From assembly GCF_030272615.1 (NCBI RefSeq), contig NC_081408.1, positions 606,909,673-606,973,672 on the forward strand: a stretch of 64,000 bases of DNA. Direction: 5' to 3'. The notes beneath the pieces were generated by a model, which ran no database searches, was not told the DNA's origin, and saw nothing but the letters and a program-made list of their open reading frames with translations. Below, piece after piece: positions 57,039 to 64,000 of the stretch (its first letter is position 1; each line of letters begins with the position of its first letter). Both the position numbers and the translations under genes were made by a program. The DNA comes from Cryptomeria japonica (taxonomy: Eukaryota; Streptophyta; Pinopsida; Cupressales; Cupressaceae).

Positions 57039-59641
57039 GAACTAGGTCTTGACCAAGATGTTTGAGACTAGATGAAAATGGAAAGAGTATGGAAGACCAA
57101 TAGTTTGGATGGAATGTAAATGAATCTGAGGTGTACTTGCAATGTCCAAAGTGTAAGACCAAGTATGTATGTAATAGAGTAGGTGTGGCTTCCAAAGAGA
57201 TGATAGATCTCTTGATGAGGTAAGTTGACCTTGACTCCAAATAAGACTAGATGAGACCCAAATGTGATAGACCTTGATGAGGGACCACTTAGAAAAATGT
57301 TGTTGTATGTAGTGTGTTGACAAAGCAAGATGAGGACAAAAAATTGACCTTTTGACTCAAGTTTAGACAAATGTAAATGTAATGCAAGGTGTAAATCAAT
57401 GATGAAATTTTTGAGACCCAAAGATAGGTTGAATTCTAGATGAAAACTTGGAGAAATAGCCTAGGAAGCTCAAGAATTTTGAAATTGATTGTTCTTGTTT
57501 GTTGTACTGTAATTTTGCTAATACTGAACACAAACGTGTCTGTATACTTCACGGACGTAGTTCTAAAATTTGAGTGTAATTTTTCCAATTTGTGAATTTT
57601 TTTGTTGTGACCAAATCTGAATTTTTTGACTATTTTTCATGACAAGATGACGCAATGTTGATGAGGACTCAATGTTTACAGATGTTTAGACTCAAAATGA
57701 CTCAAAAGAAAGTGTGTTGTTTGATGTAAAAATATTTTGCATACACTGGAAGACACAAAAGACACAATGTTTTGATGTTTGATCTTTTAATGTTTGAATG
57801 CTTAAAAGAAGACGAGCACAATTCTTATGGTTGTCCAGGACAACAGTTGTTGATCCCACATGGGGTTTCCCCCAAGGCTATGCTATTCAGAGTGGATACG
57901 TAGATGCTTGACCTCGTTGGCTCCACCCTTGGCACTCACTTCTCTAGGGTAGCCAAGCACCAGTCCCCATGAAAACTCTTTGTGGTGAATTTTGTATCTC
58001 TACTAAGAACTGTATGTGTGTGGGCCGCTCTAGAGGTCCGACCTCTTGCCCCAACAACTAGAAGGATTTTGGCTTTCTAAAACAAAAAGGTGCTAGTAAT
58101 GGCATCTACTCGTGTGGTCATACATGCAGCTCTATAAATATAGAAGGCTCCTAGCCAGTAGGGGTTATGCCCTACTACTGATCAAATAAATTTGATCAAA
58201 CAGGTTTATGGAGAGACATAGTGTTGGTATGAACTAATCAGCACACGTTACTCATGGGTTTCACCATGGATACAATTATTTATAGTGGTTCAAAAGAGGT
58301 GGGTTTTCCTCACTACCACTTGGGTCATTCTCTCCTCATTAGTAGTCCTAATGACCACACGGGGAGGCAGGCCCTCTAAAGATAAACACAAAAGAGCTTA
58401 TTGCCCAAGACACAAAAGACACTAGTTTAATTTTAGTGCACCAATTGAAGTGTTTGCTAATCTATCAAAACAAGGCACACAATAAAGATTAAAAACCCTT
58501 GCCAAAATTTTGCAACAAATATTTGTTAGTAGTTTTACAATAATACCCCTCCTGTAAGCACACAAGCTAGGTAAATTTTAAATCCAAAAGACTGTGAAAA
58601 AGGGGCCTTCGATAGGATGTTTTTTTTTATAGATTCAAAGATCTGATTTTCCATGAGTTATTTTGCATCATAAAAAACATACCACCTGTAAAATTTCAAG
58701 ACATTTCTAGAAATGTAAGAAAATCCAAAAAGTTTCTAATTTGCTCTAAACATTAATTTTTTTATGAAAAATCATAAAAAAATCATAAAAAATGCACAAT
58801 TGATCCAAAAAATTTGATTTTTTTACTGAAAACTTCTGATAGTATTTCTAACCTGCATAAAAAATTTCCTGCAACGATTCCAAGCAGTTTGTGAGATATG
58901 ATAAAAAAAATGAAAAACCCTAACTTTAAAAGATTCAATTTTTTAGGAATTATTTTGCATCAAAATTAAAATAAAAAACAATAGATCCTGTGTATAATTA
59001 TAATTAATTTCCAAATTTGCAAACAAATCTGAACAATTTGCTGCTCATTTTCTCTCAAAATTATTTTTTTCTGAAAATGCATAAAAAAATCATAGGAAAT
59101 TCAAATATGCTCCAAATAATCTAATTTTTTTACTAGGCACGTTTGATAATATTTGTGACCTGCAAAATAGAATTAGATGCCAACATTCAAAGCTGTTTGT
59201 GAGATATGATCAAAATAATGAAAAACCCTAATTTTTAAAGATCCAATTTTTTAGGAAATATTTTGCATTAAAATTAGAATCACAAAGAACAGATCTTGTG
59301 TATAAATCTAAGAACTTTCCAAAAATATAAGAAAATACAAAAAATTCTCTCATTTACTCTCAAAATTATTTTTTTATGAAAAATTCATAAAAATGTAAAT
59401 GTGCTCCACAAATTTTGAATTTTGGATTGAGAGCTCTTTATACTTTCTTCAACCTACAAACAAATTTTGGTACAAACTTTCCAAGCCATTTATGAGATCT
59501 GATCAAATCTCTCCTAGATCTTGATCTTGTGTCCAAAACCCTAGCATCACAAGGTTATTCTCCAATTTTTTTTACAAAACAACAATATATGGTTAGGAAA
59601 ACCATAAAAAAAAAACATGGTTCTAACAAAAATCCATGTCC
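57039..59641 (-). other. H 5' leader, non-coding, with hairpins and tandem repeats
   Basis: The 2.6-kb leader has no credible ORF on either strand. It contains three hairpins at 58158-58175, 58179-58198 and 58337-58353 (see findings) and an AT-rich three-unit repeat at about 58625-59520. Long leaders are usual in Tat-like elements. Confidence 0.7.
58625..59520. repeat. Three diverged tandem units of about 300 bp in the H leader
   Basis: Each unit contains, in order, 'attttgcat', 'caaaattattttttt' or similar, 'atgaaaaa(t)cataaaaa', 'tgctccaaa', 'gataatatttctaacctgca' and 'gtttgtgagatatgatcaaa', followed by 'atgaaaaaccctaa'. Units begin near 58640, 58945 and 59255. The third is the most diverged. 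Confidence 0.7.
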
Positions 59642-59658
59642 CACGGGGCATGCCAAAA
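59642..59658 (-). other. Putative primer-binding site of H
   Basis: The minus strand reads tggcatgccccgtggg starting 4 nt from the LTR end. It begins TGG as primer sites do. I did not assign it to a tRNA. Confidence 0.5.
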
Positions 59659-60400
59659 TGTTTATGGTGAAAGTGGATAATGGAACAACAATGTTGAAAG
59701 ACTAAATTAGATTCAACCACAAAACCCTAGCCTAACAACAACAAAGATCCACCATAACATATGAAGATTACCTAAGACAATGCAAATCAAATCAAATCAC
59801 AGATTATACCATCACATGTCCAATAGGGTTTGGATCTCCATTATTCCTATCTCCATTGATCTTGCTTAATATATTTGCTCTTAGATTTTATGTGTGCATA
59901 AGAGCTCAACAAAGAATGGAAATGTGGTTGCAAGTAGGCTTGATCACATATGAAAGTTTGAATGCTAGAATGCTTGAAGGATTGATTAGGGTTGATAATG
60001 AAAGAAGAATCCTCTTATATAGAAGACACTATAAGAAATGGAGGGATAAGATTGAGAGGTGTAAAAGATAAATGGTCAGCTAGGATTAGAGGGCAGGTAG
60101 AGGAAGTAAGAAAATAAGAAGAGGGTAGGTAGTGTAGGAATTAAGAGATGAATGACATGTGTCATGGGTAGAAAAGGCTAATGAATTAATTAAATAAATA
60201 AAGATTTATTTAATTAATAGAAGAAGTGGGATCAATTAAATAAATAAAAGTATTTATTTAAATGAGAAATAAGGCTAGAAGAGGATAAATGAATGAATTA
60301 AATAAATAAAGATTTATTTAACTAATACAAGAATTAGGCTTAAATAATTAAATAAATAAAATATTTATTTAATTAGACACAACAATTTTAGGTGTCTACA
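59659..60400 (-). repeat. 5' LTR of H (742 bp)
   Basis: On the plus strand it runs from TGTTTATGG to GGTGTCTACA, followed by GTCAT (60401-60405), the target duplication. It carries four AT palindromes at 60185-60218, 60233-60263, 60295-60326 and 60347-60376. The 3' LTR has only about 305 bp of it. Confidence 0.85.
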
Positions 60401-60913
60401 GTCATTAATAAGTAACATAAAATATCTATCGTCTTGAGAACTTTTAGTCCTTGTCAGTCCACACAAATTAGTATGAATAAGATCAAGAATTTCATTAGAT
60501 TTATCATGTATACTTCTAAAATAAGTTCTAACTTTCTTACCCATATGACATTCTCTACATATCGGATTATGAGGTTTAACAATCTTGGGAAAATCTCTAA
60601 CAACCGGTATTGAACTAATCTTTACTATGCAATCAAAATTTACATGACACATCCTCTTATGCCATAACCAACTTTCATCAATCTGAGAAATCAAGCAAGC
60701 CTTCTCAATGGAGTTCAAATGAAAGATATTACCACTAGTCTGAGTTCCGGAAGCAATCTCCAATCCATAGTTATTAATGATCTTACATTTTTCATCCTTG
60801 AATTTTAAATGAAATCCTCTATTCACCATCTAACCTACACTTAAAAGATTATGCTTTAAGCCTTTGACATAATAAACATTATCAGTATTAGCCTTACCAT
60901 CCAATGATATTGT
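60401..60913 (-). pseudogene. Copia J pol fragment: protease end, pre-integrase, integrase start
   Basis: The minus strand reads LDGKANTDNVYYVKGLKHNL, a TAG, GFHLKFKDEKCKI, WLWHKRMCHVNFDCIV, CRECHMGKK, LDLIHTNLCGL and DDRYFMLLIND, the run from the end of protease through the GAG-pre-integrase zinc motif into the integrase core. The first catalytic Asp appears as Asn (HTN). It continues at 33682 across H. Copia K cuts it at 60913, so its gag, PBS and 5' LTR lie outside the window if they survive. Confidence 0.82.
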
Positions 60914-62614
60914 TGTTGGCATTTGGCATACGTGATAAAGATGAGGTGATACAATTGAAGGTAGATGATTGCACCGGTAAAGGATAGAAGTCTATTTATG
61001 ATGAAAAGATTGAGATTTTGTGATTAGATGACTCGATCAATTATTTGTGTTGTCATTGATGGCAACTAATGTCAAATGATGATTATTGATTTTCTTGATG
61101 TTTTGTTTTGTCATCTAAGTGATTTGGTTTACCAAAAGATAGGGTTTACCGACAAAGAATTGGAGTTTGTGAAATAGGACTTTAACCGCTAAAGAAGACA
61201 TGTTTTGATTTAATTGGGAAATTGGCAATGATTGGTGATTTGTGGTCTGGAAGGTGAGCTTGTATCATGGAAAGGAGTATATGACTAGAACTAGAGCTTG
61301 TGGTGACTATCAAAAGGCATGTTTCAAATTTCAGATGAAGTTTGCTAAGGTTTTAGTAGGGTTTAAGACCGGTGAAGATATCATCAAACCGGTAATGATT
61401 TTTATTATGATGGCGAACCTACATGAAGGTGGTAACACAACACAACCCACGTGAAATTATTTGATTACTATTTTGGCCTGATTCAAGGAACATTTTTTTG
61501 GGAAACAACAAAATGCTTAGTAGAGTGTTTTGAGGCTTTGACTTTGGTACAAATCAGAATTTTGTGATGGGTTACAATCAACCAATGGTTGATATTGCAT
61601 TGTAATTTTATGTAATGATCTATATATTGATCCAATATGATCTCTTATTATTTGTATTATATTTTTAAGATGTAATTGGGGTTTAGTGGCTGACCTAGTT
61701 GAGATGGATATTTAGGATTACATAGTTGATGTTTTTGGTGTCAGTGGTCTTAGAGAATGTGTTGAGCCATCCAAGAGAAGTGTGACATCTTCCTAAGCTT
61801 AGAGTTGCAGAGTGTTGAGCATAACTAGATCTAATCAAGCAAGCTGAGAAGTGCATTTAATAGATCGCTTTTTCACTGTTGTTCCCTAACAGTTGGATCA
61901 AGTTAAATCCCTTAACTAGGTAGGTCCTAACAGGCCTTAAAAATTTAAGTACCATAAAAGGGAAGCTCTCAAAAGAGTGTTAAATCCTCTCATGAGGTTG
62001 ATCCTCACAAATCATCAAGCTCCTAATTGGGCTGATAGGCAAATCCTTAACTGGGTGACTCCTAACAAAGTCTGCTCCTAATAGAGTGTATTTTAAGATC
62101 CTAATAAGGCGTACTTTAAAAAAGTACAAATATTTGTGGGTACCAACTCCCACCATTTTTTTTCCCTATTTTGGTTTCCACACCAAAAATTATGGTGTTC
62201 ATGTGTGGAAAGCTTTTCATGTGATGTTCTTGTTTATGTTTCATTTCATGCACTATTTTTTAGTACACCAGTTATGATGTTTTATTAGAGGTTTCTCAAA
62301 GGTTACCGCTACTGATAAGAGTTGTTAGTGAAATTATTTGATCTAATTTATGAGGATAATGAGTTGGTAATTGATCAAATTAATATGATTTCTTAAGTGG
62401 TGAAAGTATTGATAGTTGTGGTAAATGATTTTATTAATGTGTTATCAAATTTGATAAAGAGGTTGTTAGATCTGATGAAAGAAGTTGAGATACTTGTTAA
62501 ATGATTTTAGATATGATATAGGTTTTTTTCTAGGTTTAAAGTTCCAATTGGTATTAATACTTATTCGCCCCCCACCCCCCTCATAGTATTAACTTGATCC
62601 TCATAGAATTAATA
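60914..62614 (+). repeat. 5' LTR of copia K (about 1.7 kb)
   Basis: It starts TGTTGGCATTTGG and carries the palindrome TTGTCATTGATGGCAA at 61050-61065, a 'gtgggtaccaactcccacc' hairpin block near 62137-62155, 'ggtttccacacc' after it, and a C-run at 62568-62580. It ends just before the PBS; the exact end is uncertain by a few bases because the terminal CA is decayed. Confidence 0.85.
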
Positions 62615-62616
62615 AT

Positions 62617-62628
62617 TGGTATCAGAGC
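62617..62628 (+). other. Primer-binding site of K
   Basis: A perfect TGGTATCAGAGC, the initiator methionine tRNA site. Confidence 0.92.
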
Positions 62629-62688
62629 TTTGGTCCTCTATGTGCAGAAAGCTTAACCGCTTTAGGAAAATATTTTGAGGAAGTCAAG

Positions 62689-64000
62689 ATGATGAAGAAA
62701 GAGGGTCATAAGTTTAACAAGGATAACTACAATATTTGGAAAGGCAAAATGAAGATCTACATCAAAGGTCTTGGTGCACAAAATTGGAAGCAAATTGAAA
62801 CAACATATGTTGCTCCTACCACTACTCCCTTGATACCGAATGAACTCAAAGAGAAACAAGATAACATGCAAGCCCTAGAAGCTATTGTAATTACTTTATC
62901 TGATTCAAAATATATTGATGTTCAAGGATTGGAAACTGTAGGTGAGGTTTGGGAAAAGTTAGATTTAATCTATGGAGGAGATGAGCATGTTCAAAGAGCT
63001 AAAGAGGAAAGCTTGAGAGGAAAGTTCGATGACATGAGAATGCTTGAAGGAGAAAATATTTCATAGTATGGTCCGAGAATCAAAGAAGTTGTTGGCAACA
63101 TAAAGAATGTTGGAGGTAAAATGGAAGATGATGCAATAGTAAGTAAAATGCTTAGAACTCTTCAACCTCAATATTCTATAAGACTATCTACAATCCAATA
63201 ACTTAGATCTATTTCAAAGGATAAGGTAATTGTTGATTCATTGATTGGTAAGCTTACAACTTTTGAGTTAAATAGTTTTGACAATAGTGTGACAAAATCT
63301 GCTGAATCGGCCTTTAAATATTATGTTACCAGTTCATTTTCTAGAAAAGGAAAAGATATATATCAAAATCATGAGTGCAGGTCAAGTCATGGAAGTAACC
63401 GGGAAAATGAAGACAATGAAGATCAAGTGATGGAACTTGAGGCACTGTTAGAAAAAACATTTCCAAGAGGAACTGGTAAGTATAAAGGAAAGCTACCTTT
63501 GAAGTGTTTCTCTTGTAGTAAAATTGGTCATATTTTTGCTAACTACCCTAACACTAATAAGAAAGAGAAGTTGAGAAGATTCAAAGGAAAGGGAAAGAAA
63601 CATTGTTATGTTGTAGTAGATGAAGGTGTGACCGATGAGGAGTATAGAGATGAAGATGACAATGAGGAAATTATGTTTGTAGTCATGAAGGAGGAACTGA
63701 CAGATGAAAAGGAACTGGTATCTTATAAGGATAATAGTGATGAATGGATTAGAGACAATGGTTGCTCACACCATATGACTGGAGATAAAAGTAATTTCAT
63801 AACCCTTGATGAATTTGATGGAGGTGTTGTTAGATTTGGAAATAAGTCTCCCTGCATGGTGAAAGGTAAAGGTTCAATTTCTCTAAATGGGAAGAGTAAT
63901 TTTGATTATGTGTTTTGGGTTGATGGTCTAAAGCATAATATTTTAAGTGTTGGTCAGCTCAATGATAAAGGTTATTTGCTTGAGTTTAAAAGTGGAGCCT
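62689..64000 (+). pseudogene. Copia K gag-pol, 5' part (runs off the window)
   Basis: It starts MMKKEGHKFNKDNYNIWKGK. The UBN2-type gag follows to about 63350, with TAG at 63064 and TAA near 63199 (sister copies read Gln at both). The knuckle is CFSCSKIGHIFANY (63507-63548, last Cys lost), the acidic linker EGVTDEEYRDEDDNEEI near 63625, and the protease IRDNGCSHHMTGD near 63745-63785, where the catalytic DSG reads DNG. The frame is open to 64000 (LNDKGYLLEFKSGA). It is less decayed than A1, D, F and I but diverged from them, so it is a related family. Confidence 0.9.

Larger units (their letters stand above)
33683..60400 (-). mobile_element. Ty3/gypsy element H (Tat/Athila-like), defective, with antisense PMD gene
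   Basis: After removing F and I its own length is about 12 kb. The 5' LTR (59659-60400), PBS, long leader, gag and protease all read on the minus strand; the 3' LTR lies at 33683-33782 plus 41192-41396. RT, RNase H and the integrase core are absent, and only an integrase C-terminal remnant remains near 52930-53283. A PMD gene lies antisense between pol and the 3' LTR, a place where extra ORFs are known in Tat-lineage elements. It is inserted in the integrase gene of copia J. Confidence 0.85.

Noticed and set aside
59856-60071. A 71-residue plus-strand ORF
   Set aside because: Entirely within the H LTR, antisense to its transcript, with no recognisable domain.
61242-61454. A 70-residue plus-strand ORF
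   Set aside because: Inside the LTR of K; no homologous frame in the other copia LTRs.

Overview
This window looks like intergenic DNA from a large, heavily methylated plant genome. A gymnosperm is my best guess, from the very long LTRs, the age spread and the absence of host genes, but the sequence does not prove it. I find no host gene, tRNA, rRNA or prokaryotic feature. Almost every base belongs to a stack of nested LTR retrotransposons, most of them Ty1/copia with Sirevirus-like traits, plus one Ty3/gypsy element.

Layout, left to right. 1-1021 is a minus-strand LTR remnant. Element C (plus strand) is a gag-only element whose parts lie at 1029-2650, 9888-11501 and 18206-19299. It is broken by copia A1 (plus, 2651-9887) and by element B (minus, 11502-18200), a relative of C. 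C is cut at 19300 by the 3' LTR of copia E (minus). E's body runs to 25679 and its gag resumes at 33142, because copia D (minus, 25685-33136) landed inside it. E's gag is fused at 33650/33651 to an integrase piece of another minus-strand copia, J. J is split by a gypsy element H (minus, 33683-60400) and resumes at 60401-60913, where copia K (plus, 60914 to the window end) interrupts it. H contains copia F (minus, 33783-41186) and copia I (plus, 42006-49311). Target-site duplications support B, D, F, H and I.

How the parts relate. A1, D, F and I, with K as a relative, are degenerate autonomous-type copia elements: gag with CCHC knuckle, protease, integrase, RT and RNase H. Their decay is mostly CAG or TGG to TAG and CGA to TGA, as expected from deamination of methylated cytosine. 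B and C have matching LTR ends, primer-binding site and polypurine tract but no protease, RT or integrase. Instead they carry a coiled-coil/multi-CCHC gag and a long second ORF ('ORF2', about 1,150 codons in B) that I cannot assign to a family. They could be mobilised by the autonomous copia elements. H is a Tat/Athila-like element that keeps gag, protease and an integrase C-terminal piece, has lost RT and the integrase core, and carries an antisense plant mobile domain (PMD) gene.

The observations I rate highest are ORF2 and a 16-bp palindrome, TTGNCATNNATGNCAA. The palindrome sits directly beside the polypurine tract and again in the first 20-140 bp of the LTR in every copia-type family here whose relevant ends are in the window.
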